Shown: positions 1 through 8,822 of the stretch, piece after piece
How positions within the stretch are numbered: position 1 is the first letter of the stretch
How the letters are laid out: every line of letters starts with the position of its first letter
From: Erysipelotrichaceae bacterium
GTDB lineage: Bacteria > Bacillota_I > Bacilli_A > RFN20 > CAG-826
Direction of reading: 5' to 3'
Length of the DNA stretch: 60,727 nt
NCBI GenBank assembly: GCA_015059105.1
Contig: SVBB01000002.1
Span: 1-60,727 of the forward strand
Notes under the pieces: generated by a model
Seen by the model: only the letters and a program-made list of their open reading frames with translations
What the model was told of the DNA's origin: nothing
The model's database searches: none
Position numbers and translations under genes: made by a program

Positions 1-263
1 AAAGAAAGTGCAACCATACTGGTTAGCTTATCTTCTCGGCACATTCAATTTTTGTCTATACCCTTATTTGGATGGCAAGAGTGTGCAAAGATACCAAAAA
101 TAAAGCAATTGAGTTAGGTCTTGAACCACACACATCATTCAAACATATGATGCTGTGGAATATCTTAGGGTTATTGGTGATAGTAGGACCAGCAGTAGCA
201 ACTCAAGGTTATTTCAAAACTCTTAATGAAATTGAACAAAAATTAAATGAGTTAGATAATTAA
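1..263 (+). pseudogene. C-terminal part of a small membrane protein (DUF4234-like), apparently frameshifted
   Basis: The gene enters from outside the window. Frame 2 reads a membrane-type sequence (KKVQPYWLAYLLGTFNF) up to a run of five T at 49-53. The frame starting at 72 carries on with LIWMARVCKDT, a second hydrophobic segment (LLVIVGPAVAT) and a charged C-terminus ending at 263. Removing one T joins the two into one sensible protein. So this is a homopolymer frameshift or a sequencing error, not a separate 63-residue gene. The 'xYWLxYLLGxxxxxYTLIWM' pattern resembles DUF4234-type small membrane proteins; that match is from memory and weak. Confidence 0.45.
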
Positions 264-288
264 CTAAAAGCCAACCTAATATAATTAG

Positions 289-354
289 AAATCCTTTAGT
301 AAAGTAACGATGAAAACTTTATTATCATTCTTATTTTATAAGAAGGATTTTTTT
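289..354 (+). terminator. Rho-independent terminator before uvrA
   Basis: AAATCCTT (289-296) pairs with AAGGATTT (343-350), which runs into more T to 354. A second hairpin, TAAAGT with ACTTTA, lies inside the loop. It ends the small membrane gene upstream. Confidence 0.65.
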
Positions 355-371
355 GTTAACATATTTCCATT

Positions 372-3197
372 ATGGAAAAGTATATTCGCATCAAGGGTGC
401 TCGAGAGAACAACTTAAAAGGAGTTGATGTCACCTTACCTAAAAATTCTCTCATCGTCTTCACAGGATTATCGGGAAGTGGGAAATCCACATTAGCGTTC
501 GACACGATCTTCGCAGAAGGTCAAAGACGTTATATGGAATCTCTTTCTAGTTATGCTCGACAATTTTTAGGTTCTTTTGAAAGACCAGATGTCGATAGCA
601 TTGAAGGACTTTCTCCAACTATCGCGATTGATCAAAAATCCACATCTCATAACCCGAGAAGTACAGTTGGTACAGTTACGGAAATATATGATTATTTAAG
701 ATTATTATACGCGAGAGTGGGTACACCTTACTGTCCAAATCATGATATCCCGATCATCTCTTTTTCTACATCTAATATGACGGATATCGTTCTGCAATAT
801 CCTGAAGGCACAAAGGTGCAGTTACTTTCCCCAGTCGTCCATGCAGAAAAAGGGACGCATAAAGAAATATTAGATAAAATTAGAGTCTCTGGCTTTACTC
901 GTTTACGTGTTGATGGGGTCTTTAAACTCATCGAAGAAGTCGGAGAATTAGAGAAAACAAAGAAACACGATATCGATATCGTCGTCGATAGAGTGGTAAT
1001 CAAAGAAGGAATTAGAAGTAGAGTATTTGAATCAATTGAAACAGTTTTGGATTGGTCAAAAGGATTATTAGTTATTTACACTGATTTCGAAGAGAAAGTT
1101 TTAAGCGATCGACATACTTGTCCAAAGTGCGGCTTCTCCGTTCCTAAACTTGAACCAAGATTATTCTCTTTTAATTCTCCATTAGGTTTCTGCCCGGAAT
1201 GTAACGGACTTGGTATTAAAAGAGAAGTAGCAGAGCATCTATTAATTCCAAATCCTGATTTATCGATTAAAGAAGGATGTATCGATTATTACCGACATAT
1301 GGTGGGTAGTCAAAACCTCGAATGGCAAGAATTCCAATTACTATGTTCCTTATATAAGATTCCAATGGATAAACCTTGGTCATCTTTAACTGATAAGCAA
1401 AAAGAAATCTTATTCATCGGTTCTCCAGAAGTTCATAAATATCAACTTAAGTCTGTCAACGGTAACGTCATGAATAGACTTGGTTATATCGAAGGTATCA
1501 AATCTAAAATTGAACGTTTATATAAAGAAACTGGCTCTGAATGGATGAGAGATTATTATGAGAGATTCCTCGTCGATAGAGTTTGTACTGCCTGTAATGG
1601 GGCAAGGCTTTCTAAACAAGCTTTAGCGGTGAAAGTTAACGGCTTAAATATCTACGAACTATCTTCCCTTCAACTTTCAAAATTACAGGAGTTTTTAAAG
1701 GAATTACCTGCAAAACTCAGTCAAAATCAAAATGAAATTGCCAAAATGATATTGGATGAAGTGGGTTCAAGAGTTTCTTTCTTAGTGAATGTTGGTCTTG
1801 ATTATTTGACTCTTTCTCGTATGGCGATGACCCTTTCTGGAGGGGAATCTCAACGTATTAGATTAGCCACCCAAATCGGTTCTAAATTAACCGGTGTTTT
1901 ATATGTCATGGATGAACCAAGTATCGGTTTACATCAAAAAGATGATGAACTACTGATTAAGACGATGAAGTCGATGAGAGATATCGGTAATACTTTAATC
2001 GTCGTCGAACATGATGAAGAGACGATTAGAAGTGCAGATTATGTCGTTGATATCGGTCCAAAAGCGGGTATCCATGGTGGAGAAGTCGTCTATCAAGGCG
2101 ATGTTGAGGGGCTAATGAAATGTCCTAATTCCATCACTGGTAAATACTTATCCGGAGAAGAATATATTCCCGTTCCAAGTAAGAGAAGAAAAGGTAACGG
2201 TAAACACATCGATATCTATGGTGCTTCTATCAACAATTTAAAGAATGTGAATGTTTCTTTCCCACTTGGGACTTTCACAGTTGTTTCTGGTGTCTCAGGT
2301 TCTGGTAAATCTTCTTTAATTAACCAAACTTTATATCTCCATATCAAAAAATATTTATCAAAAGAAGAAACTTTCCCTGGCCCAGTGAAAGATATTAAAG
2401 GACTTGAACAAGTTGATAAAGTCGTTCATATTTCTCAAGAACCAATCGGCAGAACTCCAAGAAGTAACCCAGCGACATATATCAAATTATTCGATGATAT
2501 CCGTGATTTATTCGCGGAGACGGTGGAAGCAAAAGCTAGAGGTTATGATAAAGGCAGATTCTCCTTTAACGTTCCTGGTGGTAGATGTGAACACTGCGAA
2601 GGGGCGGGTGTTACTCGTATTCCGATGAACTTCCTTCCAGATGTTTATGTCAAATGTGAAGAATGTGACGGGAAAAGATATAACGAAGAAACTTTACAGG
2701 TCACTTATAAAGGTAAGAGCATCTATGATGTTTTAGAAATGACGGTCGAAGATGCTTTGCATTTCTTTGAAAATAGACCTTCTATTAAAAAGAAAATCCA
2801 AGTCTTATATGATGTCGGTTTAGGCTATATCAAATTAGGACAGGCGGCGACAACTCTTTCTGGTGGTGAAGCTCAAAGAGTGAAACTCGCGAACGAATTA
2901 CAAAGAAGACCAACTGGTAAAACAGTCTTTATCTTAGATGAACCTACTACTGGGTTACACACTCACGACATCAAATGTTTATTAAGCGTATTAAATAGAC
3001 TTGTCGATAACGGCGATACAGTGATCGTCATTGAACATAATCTAGATGTCATCAAAGTTGCTGACTATATCATTGATATCGGACCAGATGGTGGTGATAG
3101 AGGCGGTAATATCATTGCGAAAGGAACACCGGAAGAAGTTTCTTTAGTGAAAAATAGTTATACAGCGAAATATTTAAAAGAAATTCTAAAGAAGTAG
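372..3197 (+). CDS. uvrA: Excinuclease ABC subunit A
   Basis: UvrA is the damage-recognition ATPase of nucleotide excision repair; it loads UvrB onto lesions. At 941 residues the protein has the normal full length. Seen in the sequence: Walker A GLSGSGKST at residues 32-40, a first zinc module (CPKC...CPEC), an ABC signature LSGGESQR, then the second half with GVSGSGKSS, a second zinc module (CEHC...CEEC), LSGGEAQR and FILDEPTTGLH. There is no SD just before the ATG at 372; the nearest AGAAGGA (341-347) is about 25 bases away inside the preceding terminator. The aldo/keto reductase follows after 10 bases and is probably cotranscribed. In Bacillus uvrA lies close to hprK-lgt; hprK is missing here. 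Confidence 0.98.
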   Translation: MEKYIRIKGARENNLKGVDVTLPKNSLIVFTGLSGSGKSTLAFDTIFAEGQRRYMESLSSYARQFLGSFERPDVDSIEGLSPTIAIDQKSTSHNPRSTVGTVTEIYDYLRLLYARVGTPYCPNHDIPIISFSTSNMTDIVLQYPEGTKVQLLSPVVHAEKGTHKEILDKIRVSGFTRLRVDGVFKLIEEVGELEKTKKHDIDIVVDRVVIKEGIRSRVFESIETVLDWSKGLLVIYTDFEEKVLSDRHTCPKCGFSVPKLEPRLFSFNSPLGFCPECNGLGIKREVAEHLLIPNPDLSIKEGCIDYYRHMVGSQNLEWQEFQLLCSLYKIPMDKPWSSLTDKQKEILFIGSPEVHKYQLKSVNGNVMNRLGYIEGIKSKIERLYKETGSEWMRDYYERFLVDRVCTACNGARLSKQALAVKVNGLNIYELSSLQLSKLQEFLKELPAKLSQNQNEIAKMILDEVGSRVSFLVNVGLDYLTLSRMAMTLSGGESQRIRLATQIGSKLTGVLYVMDEPSIGLHQKDDELLIKTMKSMRDIGNTLIVVEHDEETIRSADYVVDIGPKAGIHGGEVVYQGDVEGLMKCPNSITGKYLSGEEYIPVPSKRRKGNGKHIDIYGASINNLKNVNVSFPLGTFTVVSGVSGSGKSSLINQTLYLHIKKYLSKEETFPGPVKDIKGLEQVDKVVHISQEPIGRTPRSNPATYIKLFDDIRDLFAETVEAKARGYDKGRFSFNVPGGRCEHCEGAGVTRIPMNFLPDVYVKCEECDGKRYNEETLQVTYKGKSIYDVLEMTVEDALHFFENRPSIKKKIQVLYDVGLGYIKLGQAATTLSGGEAQRVKLANELQRRPTGKTVFILDEPTTGLHTHDIKCLLSVLNRLVDNGDTVIVIEHNLDVIKVADYIIDIGPDGGDRGGNIIAKGTPEEVSLVKNSYTAKYLKEILKK

Positions 3198-3207
3198 AGG
3201 AACATTT

Positions 3208-4317
3208 ATGGTGGAATTTCCAGAAGTTAAAAAACGCTTAGGATTTGGAATGATGCGTCTTCCAATGATTGACGGTAATGTTGATACTGAACAAGTGAAA
3301 GTGATGGTCGACAATTTTATAAATAATGGCTTTAATTATTTTGATACCGCTCACGGATATATCGACGGGAAAAGTGAAATAGCGATTAATGAATGTTTGT
3401 CCTCTCGTTATCCTCGAGAAAAATTTATTCTCACTAATAAACTCACAAACAATTTCTTCAACAGTGAAGAAGATATCGATAGGGTTTTTCAAGAACAACT
3501 CGATGCCTGCGGAGTTAGTTATTTCGATTTCTATTTGATGCACGCACTCAACCGCAATGTCATTCATCATTTCGAATATCATAAAGCTTTTGAACACGCG
3601 CTTAGATTTAAGAGTGAAGGGAGGATCAAACACCTCGGCATTTCTTTCCATGATACTGCTGATATCTTAGATGAAATACTCACCAATCATCCAGAGATTG
3701 AAGTCGTCCAAATCCAATACAATTATCTCGATTATGATGATATGACTGTGCAATCTAAAAAGTGTTATGACGTATTAGTGAAACACGGTAAAAGAGGAAT
3801 CGTGATGGAACCAATTAGAGGTGGTTCTTTGATAAATTTACCAGCAAAAGCTAAAGATATTCTAGATAATAGTGGTCATCGTCCAGCAGAATTAGCCCTT
3901 CGATTTGCTGCTTCTCCAGAGCATATGTTAATGGTCCTTTCTGGAATGAGCAATATCGAGCAGATGAATGATAACATTTCATTTATGAAAGATTTTAAAC
4001 CAATATCAGAAGAGGAATTCAAATTATCTCAAGATATCGCAAAAGCAATCGGTTCAGAAAATATGATCAAATGTACGGCCTGCAAATACTGCGTGAAAGG
4101 CTGTCCAATGAATATCAATATCCCAGAATTATTTGGATGTTTGAATTCCAAACAACATTTCAATAACTGGATGGCAAAAAGATATTACGATACGGTCGCG
4201 ACAGTAAATCACGGGAAAGCGAGTGACTGTATCAAATGCGGACAGTGTGAAGATGCCTGCCCTCAAAAACTGCCGATTAGAGACTTATTAGAGCAAGTCG
4301 CGAAAGAGTTTGAATAG
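3208..4317 (+). CDS. Aldo/keto reductase with C-terminal 4Fe-4S ferredoxin domain
   Basis: The N-terminal two thirds form an aldo/keto reductase TIM barrel: RLGFGMMRLP near the start, the catalytic Asp-Tyr region (NYFDTAHGY) and lysine-containing strands. The last ~90 residues carry two cysteine clusters, CTACKYCVKGCP and CIKCGQCEDACPQ, typical of a two-cluster 4Fe-4S domain. Such fusions are common in anaerobic Firmicutes and are thought to reduce carbonyl compounds with electron transfer through the clusters; the substrate cannot be told. The start at 3208 follows a GAGGAA SD. No transport or biosynthetic partner lies beside it. Confidence 0.93.
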   Translation: MVEFPEVKKRLGFGMMRLPMIDGNVDTEQVKVMVDNFINNGFNYFDTAHGYIDGKSEIAINECLSSRYPREKFILTNKLTNNFFNSEEDIDRVFQEQLDACGVSYFDFYLMHALNRNVIHHFEYHKAFEHALRFKSEGRIKHLGISFHDTADILDEILTNHPEIEVVQIQYNYLDYDDMTVQSKKCYDVLVKHGKRGIVMEPIRGGSLINLPAKAKDILDNSGHRPAELALRFAASPEHMLMVLSGMSNIEQMNDNISFMKDFKPISEEEFKLSQDIAKAIGSENMIKCTACKYCVKGCPMNINIPELFGCLNSKQHFNNWMAKRYYDTVATVNHGKASDCIKCGQCEDACPQKLPIRDLLEQVAKEFE

Positions 4318-4353
4318 CAACTACACACACGGATAAGTGGAAAATAATCATAT

Positions 4354-4371
4354 TAGATGACATATCATCTA
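4354..4371. promoter_or_regulatory. 18-bp perfect dyad upstream of the aminopeptidase gene
   Basis: TAGATGA-CATA-TCATCTA lies between the reductase stop and the aminopeptidase start, about 40 bases before that ATG, and TATTTTG follows. It may be an operator or a weak terminator of the uvrA-reductase unit; the T-run is poor. Confidence 0.35.
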
Positions 4372-4410
4372 TATTTTGCTATTGTTATTTAGAAAAGGAT
4401 GGAACTAAAA

Positions 4411-5754
4411 ATGAAAGAAAAAGAATTATCACTTAAAACGATTGATGCAAATCGTAAAGCATATCTTAGAAACGACAAATATAAAGTTTTACGTCACGCC
4501 TTATCTTCAAACCCATTTAACGATGTATTTGCAAGTAAGGATATTGTTGAAAACACAAACTTCACATTCTCAATTGATGTAGAAACTTTACCAGTTACTA
4601 ATCAAAGAAGAAGTGGAAGATGCTGGATTTTCTCTGCTTCCAATGTCTTACGAGAAATCATCGCGAAGAAGCTCAATATCAAAGGACAATTTGAAATCAG
4701 CCAAAACTTCATCGCTTATTACGATAAGATTGAAAAATACAATTATTTCGCAGAATCCCTTATCGAATTAATCAGCCAAGGTGCGAAACACGATGACCGT
4801 AAAGTGGAATTCCTTCTTAGAGGTGTTGGGGACGGGGGACAGTGGCAAATGTATGTCGAACTCGTCAAGAAATATGGTATCTGTCCAAAATCTGTCTTCG
4901 GCGAAACTGCCCAATCAAATGAAACGATGGGTTCATCTAAATTATGCAACTCTGCGCTTAGAAAATTTGCCGCGGATGCATTTAGAAGTTATAAAGAAAA
5001 TAAGAACTTAAATAAGTTATATGAATTAAAAGAGGAATATAACAAGAAGATATATAATATCTTTACTTCCTGCTTCGGCGTTCCTCCAACTAGTTTTGAT
5101 TTCGAATATGTTGATAAAGACAACGTCTATCACATCGAAAAAGGTTTAACTCCAAAGAAATTCTTCGATAAATATATCGGTAAAACTATCGATGAATATG
5201 TTTCTGTTATCAATGGCCCAACCAGTGATAAGAAATATAACAAGACTTATCAAATCGAATATGTCGGCAATGTTATTGGCGGTAAACCTGTCACGCACTT
5301 AAACGTCGACTTCGATAGAATGGAAGAGATGATTATTAGCCAATTAAAAGATGGAGAAATCGTCTGGTTTGGTTCCGATGTCGGTAAATTCGGTGACCGC
5401 ATTGCCGGCATTTGGGATATCGATAGCTTTGATTACGTCTCTGCTTTTGGTGTTGATGAAGTCTTTGATAAAGCCGATATGCTCGACTTCTATCAATCCG
5501 CGATGGGACATGCGATGTGCATCACTGGTGTCGATATCAAAGATGATAAACCAGTGAGATGGAAGATTGAAAACTCTTGGGGTGACCAAAGTGGTGATAA
5601 AGGCTATTACATCATGGGCGAATCATTCTTTAGAGCCTTCGTCTATCAAGCAGCGATTAAAAACAAATATTTAAATAAAGCAGAGCTTAAAGCCTTAGAA
5701 GGCAAACCAGTGCTCCTTGCACCTTGGGATCCATTTGGCACATTGGCGGATTAA
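4411..5754 (+). CDS. pepC: C1-family aminopeptidase (bleomycin hydrolase / PepC type)
   Basis: A cytoplasmic cysteine aminopeptidase that trims peptides. The papain-type catalytic triad is visible: Cys in NQRRSGRCWIFSA near residue 75, His in GHAMCITGVD, and Asn in KIENSWGDQSG. The length (447 residues from this start) fits PepC/bleomycin hydrolase. I prefer ATG 4411 to the in-frame ATG at 4399, because AAAGGAT (4394-4400) is then well spaced as the SD. lgt begins two bases after its stop, so the genes are coupled. There is no signal peptide. Confidence 0.95.
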   Translation: MKEKELSLKTIDANRKAYLRNDKYKVLRHALSSNPFNDVFASKDIVENTNFTFSIDVETLPVTNQRRSGRCWIFSASNVLREIIAKKLNIKGQFEISQNFIAYYDKIEKYNYFAESLIELISQGAKHDDRKVEFLLRGVGDGGQWQMYVELVKKYGICPKSVFGETAQSNETMGSSKLCNSALRKFAADAFRSYKENKNLNKLYELKEEYNKKIYNIFTSCFGVPPTSFDFEYVDKDNVYHIEKGLTPKKFFDKYIGKTIDEYVSVINGPTSDKKYNKTYQIEYVGNVIGGKPVTHLNVDFDRMEEMIISQLKDGEIVWFGSDVGKFGDRIAGIWDIDSFDYVSAFGVDEVFDKADMLDFYQSAMGHAMCITGVDIKDDKPVRWKIENSWGDQSGDKGYYIMGESFFRAFVYQAAIKNKYLNKAELKALEGKPVLLAPWDPFGTLAD

Positions 5755-5756
5755 TT

Positions 5757-7322
5757 ATGCAAGCCGGTCAAATCATTGGAATGGTCCTATTCTTTCTCTT
5801 TGCCGTCATCTCTTTAGGAGCTTTTGGTTTTGGAGAATATAAGGCCGTTCAACTTGTTAAAGACAAGAGAAAAACTATCAATTATAAAGAATATCTAAAT
5901 TATATTTGGATTAGCGCGATTGTTTTTACTTTCGCATTTACATTTATGCTATATAGCATATTTGCCTGGAATAATATCGATCAAACGTGGTTTAGAGTGG
6001 TTAAATGCTTCTTCGGTGGTCTCCTCTTTGGAGGTTCTTTATCCGTCGGAACATTTTCTTTTACCATTCATTATTATGTGAAAGAATTACCTCCTGATAT
6101 CAAAAAGAAAGTTTTTGTCTTTCTTATGATATGCGTAGGTGTTTTATTCCCAAGCTTTTTATTAGGCGCGGATGCATTTGGAGATTTATTAGGTGATAAA
6201 TTCCTTCTTCCAAACGGCATCAGCTTTGAAAAAGGATTTGTTAATCCAACTCAAGGGGGTGCGAATATCGCTTTCTATGCGATATGCATTCTTTCTGGTG
6301 CATTATTCGTATACGGTTTATGCGACCATTTCCATTATAAGAAATATGGTAAGCATGGTTTAATCGATTCCACATTTTTAATCGCTTTCCCTGCCGGTAT
6401 CATCGGAGCGAGAATTGCTTATGTCATCGGTAACTGGCATGAATTCTCTCGTCGTGACTTCTGGCACGTCTTTGCGATTTGGGAAGGCGGCTTAACCATT
6501 TTAGGTGGTGCGATTGCTGGTATCGTCGTCGGTGTCTTATGGTATATGCATAAAAATAAAGGCAAATCCATTTGGTGGGCGGTTGACGTCATCGTTCCTA
6601 CTATTTTGATCGCTCAAGCATTTGGTAGATGGGGTAATTTCTTCAACTGTGAAGTGCATGGGGGATTAGTCCCTATTGATATGTGGAGATGGCTGCCGTC
6701 TTTCATCGTCCAAAATGCGAGGTTCTCTTCAGCGAATGGTTGGGCACCGGATGGGTTTATCTATGCGCCTTTATTCTTCGTTGAAGTAGTGGTCAATTTG
6801 CTCGGTTATTTCGTCTTAGCCCATTTATTCGGCATTAGACTTAAAAAGATTACGGAACCTGGTGATTTATGCTTTGGTTATATCATTTGGTACGGAGCGA
6901 CTCGTGTCTTTATGGAACCGCTTAGAGATTCTTCTTATAACATGGGTAGTGACGGCTATTGGAGCTGGTTATGGTCTCTCATCTTCGTCGGTGTTGGCAC
7001 TTTATTAATCGTTATCAATCACGTCGTCCGTTATTATAAGAAATTTAAAAATAATGGCGATTTTAGCGGTGAATTTTATAAGAAAAACGGAATTTTAGGT
7101 TCGATTATTACGGGTGTTGTCGCTGTTTCTTTCATCGTTATTGGCATCGTGATGATGGCTACTAATGAAGGAGGATTAGCGATTGCTCTTAACGCATTTA
7201 ACGTTGGAGTTATCTTCCTAGTTGTCGGTATCTCTGTATTATTTGGAACTCTTATTCCATTATCACAGTTAATGCTTTATCACTTCTCACATATAAAGGT
7301 CGAAAATGGCGAGCAATTATAA
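5757..7322 (+). CDS. lgt: Prolipoprotein diacylglyceryl transferase, extended form
   Basis: Lgt moves diacylglycerol from phosphatidylglycerol to the lipobox cysteine of prolipoproteins in the membrane. Signature segments are present: AGIIGARIAYVIG, WEGGLTILGGAI, and the Lgt hallmark FGRWGNFFNCEVHGG. At about 521 residues it is nearly twice the usual ~270. The extra length is an N-terminal block of ~170 residues with membrane segments and a C-terminal pair of membrane helices. ATG 5757 lies right after the pepC stop. The HAD gene overlaps its 3' end by 17 bases. lgt-ppaX-trxB-whiA is a conserved Bacillus order, which supports the call. Confidence 0.93.
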   Translation: MQAGQIIGMVLFFLFAVISLGAFGFGEYKAVQLVKDKRKTINYKEYLNYIWISAIVFTFAFTFMLYSIFAWNNIDQTWFRVVKCFFGGLLFGGSLSVGTFSFTIHYYVKELPPDIKKKVFVFLMICVGVLFPSFLLGADAFGDLLGDKFLLPNGISFEKGFVNPTQGGANIAFYAICILSGALFVYGLCDHFHYKKYGKHGLIDSTFLIAFPAGIIGARIAYVIGNWHEFSRRDFWHVFAIWEGGLTILGGAIAGIVVGVLWYMHKNKGKSIWWAVDVIVPTILIAQAFGRWGNFFNCEVHGGLVPIDMWRWLPSFIVQNARFSSANGWAPDGFIYAPLFFVEVVVNLLGYFVLAHLFGIRLKKITEPGDLCFGYIIWYGATRVFMEPLRDSSYNMGSDGYWSWLWSLIFVGVGTLLIVINHVVRYYKKFKNNGDFSGEFYKKNGILGSIITGVVAVSFIVIGIVMMATNEGGLAIALNAFNVGVIFLVVGISVLFGTLIPLSQLMLYHFSHIKVENGEQL

Positions 7323-7944
7323 ATTACTATTATTCGATATGGATGGGACTATCGCGGATACTGACGAGATGGTCTATCGCACTTTCGTGGACTTATATGA
7401 AAGATACGGCCACGGTTTTATGCGTCCTCGAGAAGAGATCATGTACTTTTCTGGCCCACCGATTAGAGAGACTTTGGTAAAAGAATTTCCCGATGTTAAT
7501 TATGATGAGATATTAAAAGCTTTTACCGATATCTCTGACCCATATTATGACCAAACAGTCACTATCTTTCCTCACGAAATTGATACTTTAGAATATTTAT
7601 ATAATAAAGGATATAAGATGGGAGTGGTCACGAATAAGGCGACTTATAAAGCCCATTACGTTTTAAAGATGTTAAAACTCGATAAATATTTTGAAGTTCT
7701 CATCGGTCGAGAAGATGTCGTTAAAGGTAAGCCATCTGGAGAAGGCATCCTTAATGCGATGAAAAATTATCCTTATAAAAAAGAAGAAGTTTTATATATC
7801 GGGGATAACGATATCGATTATTTAACTGCCGTTGATGCAGGGGTGGACTGTATGCTTGTTAGTTGGGGTCCACGTAAACTCAAATTATTAGATAAAAGTA
7901 AATATGTCATTAGAAAATATGAAGAGATGGAGGAGATATTATGA
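7306..7944 (+). CDS. HAD-family phosphatase (PpaX / phosphoglycolate phosphatase type)
   Basis: This is a haloacid-dehalogenase hydrolase of 212 residues. Motif I is LLFDMDGTIADTD at the N-terminus, motif II GVVTNKA, and motifs III/IV include KPSGEG and YIGDNDIDYLTA. In Bacillus the gene after lgt is ppaX, which hydrolyses pyrophosphate released by HprK/P. Position and size suggest a ppaX relative, but hprK itself is not in the window, so the substrate is open. The start overlaps lgt by 17 bases and its stop overlaps the next ATG by 4, so translation is coupled. Confidence 0.9.
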   Translation: MASNYKLLLFDMDGTIADTDEMVYRTFVDLYERYGHGFMRPREEIMYFSGPPIRETLVKEFPDVNYDEILKAFTDISDPYYDQTVTIFPHEIDTLEYLYNKGYKMGVVTNKATYKAHYVLKMLKLDKYFEVLIGREDVVKGKPSGEGILNAMKNYPYKKEEVLYIGDNDIDYLTAVDAGVDCMLVSWGPRKLKLLDKSKYVIRKYEEMEEIL

Positions 7945-8822
7945 GCCATTATGAATATGTTGTCATCGGCATGGGCCCAGGTGGTATTCAAACTGCTTTA
8001 TTGTTACATCAAGCTGGCAAAAATGTGGTAATCATTGAAAAAAGTGCGCCTGGCGGAAAAGTCAATATTGCCCCACGAATTGATAATTACCCTGGTTATC
8101 CAAAAATTAACGGACCAGATTTAGCGTTCGTTTTATTTAATAGAATTAATGAAGCAGATGTTCCTACTATCTATGATGAAGTTAAGAAAGTAACTAAAGA
8201 AGGCGATATCTTTAAGATTGAAGTTGGTAGTGATACCATCACTAGTGATAAAGTTATCGTCGCTTCTGGAACATTAGAAAAGAAGATTGGTTTACCTCGT
8301 GAAGACCAATTCTTTGGACATGGTTTATCTTACTGCGCGATCTGTGATGGGCATTTTTATAAAGACCAAATCAATATGGTCATCGCTCAAGATAAATATG
8401 CGATCAGTGAAGCGATATATCTCACCTCTTTAGCAAAAGAAGTCATCGTCGTCACCAGTTTTGATAAACTCAAAGGTGATAAACGTAACTTAGATGAATT
8501 AGCCTCTAAGCCAAATGTTAGATACATTTATAACCGCAAAGTTAGCGAACTTAACGGGGTGAACGCCTTAGAAAGCGTCACTTTAGATGACGGCACGGTC
8601 CTACCTGTAAAAGGTTTATTCCCATTAATGGGATATATTCCTAATAGTCAGTTTTTACCAAAAGAAGTTTTAAATGAAGATGGTTTTGTAAAGACTAACC
8701 AATCTTTTGAAACTATTATTCCCGGTTTATACGCGGTTGGGGATATTTTAGAAAGAGAATTAAAACAAATCTATCTCGCGGAAAGCGACGCGAATAGACT
8801 TGTGAAGGTGCTTATTGGATGA
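7941..8822 (+). CDS. Thioredoxin-reductase-like FAD/NAD(P) oxidoreductase
   Basis: A class II pyridine-nucleotide disulfide oxidoreductase fold. The FAD-binding GMGPGGIQTALLL is near the N-terminus, the redox motif is CAIC (in SYCAICDGHF), and the C-terminal FAD motif is PGLYAVGDI. At 293 residues it is a little shorter than TrxB (~310). A conventional GxGxxA NAD(P) motif after the CxxC is not obvious (the stretch reads VIAQDKYAISEA), so it may be a ferredoxin- or flavodoxin-dependent variant rather than classical TrxB. It sits between the ppaX-like gene and whiA, the trxB position in Bacillus, and overlaps both by 4 bases. Confidence 0.85.
   Translation: MSHYEYVVIGMGPGGIQTALLLHQAGKNVVIIEKSAPGGKVNIAPRIDNYPGYPKINGPDLAFVLFNRINEADVPTIYDEVKKVTKEGDIFKIEVGSDTITSDKVIVASGTLEKKIGLPREDQFFGHGLSYCAICDGHFYKDQINMVIAQDKYAISEAIYLTSLAKEVIVVTSFDKLKGDKRNLDELASKPNVRYIYNRKVSELNGVNALESVTLDDGTVLPVKGLFPLMGYIPNSQFLPKEVLNEDGFVKTNQSFETIIPGLYAVGDILERELKQIYLAESDANRLVKVLIG

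Noticed and set aside
740..1003. Minus-strand frame of 87 codons
   Set aside because: It lies wholly inside uvrA, has no SD and shows a shadow-like composition.
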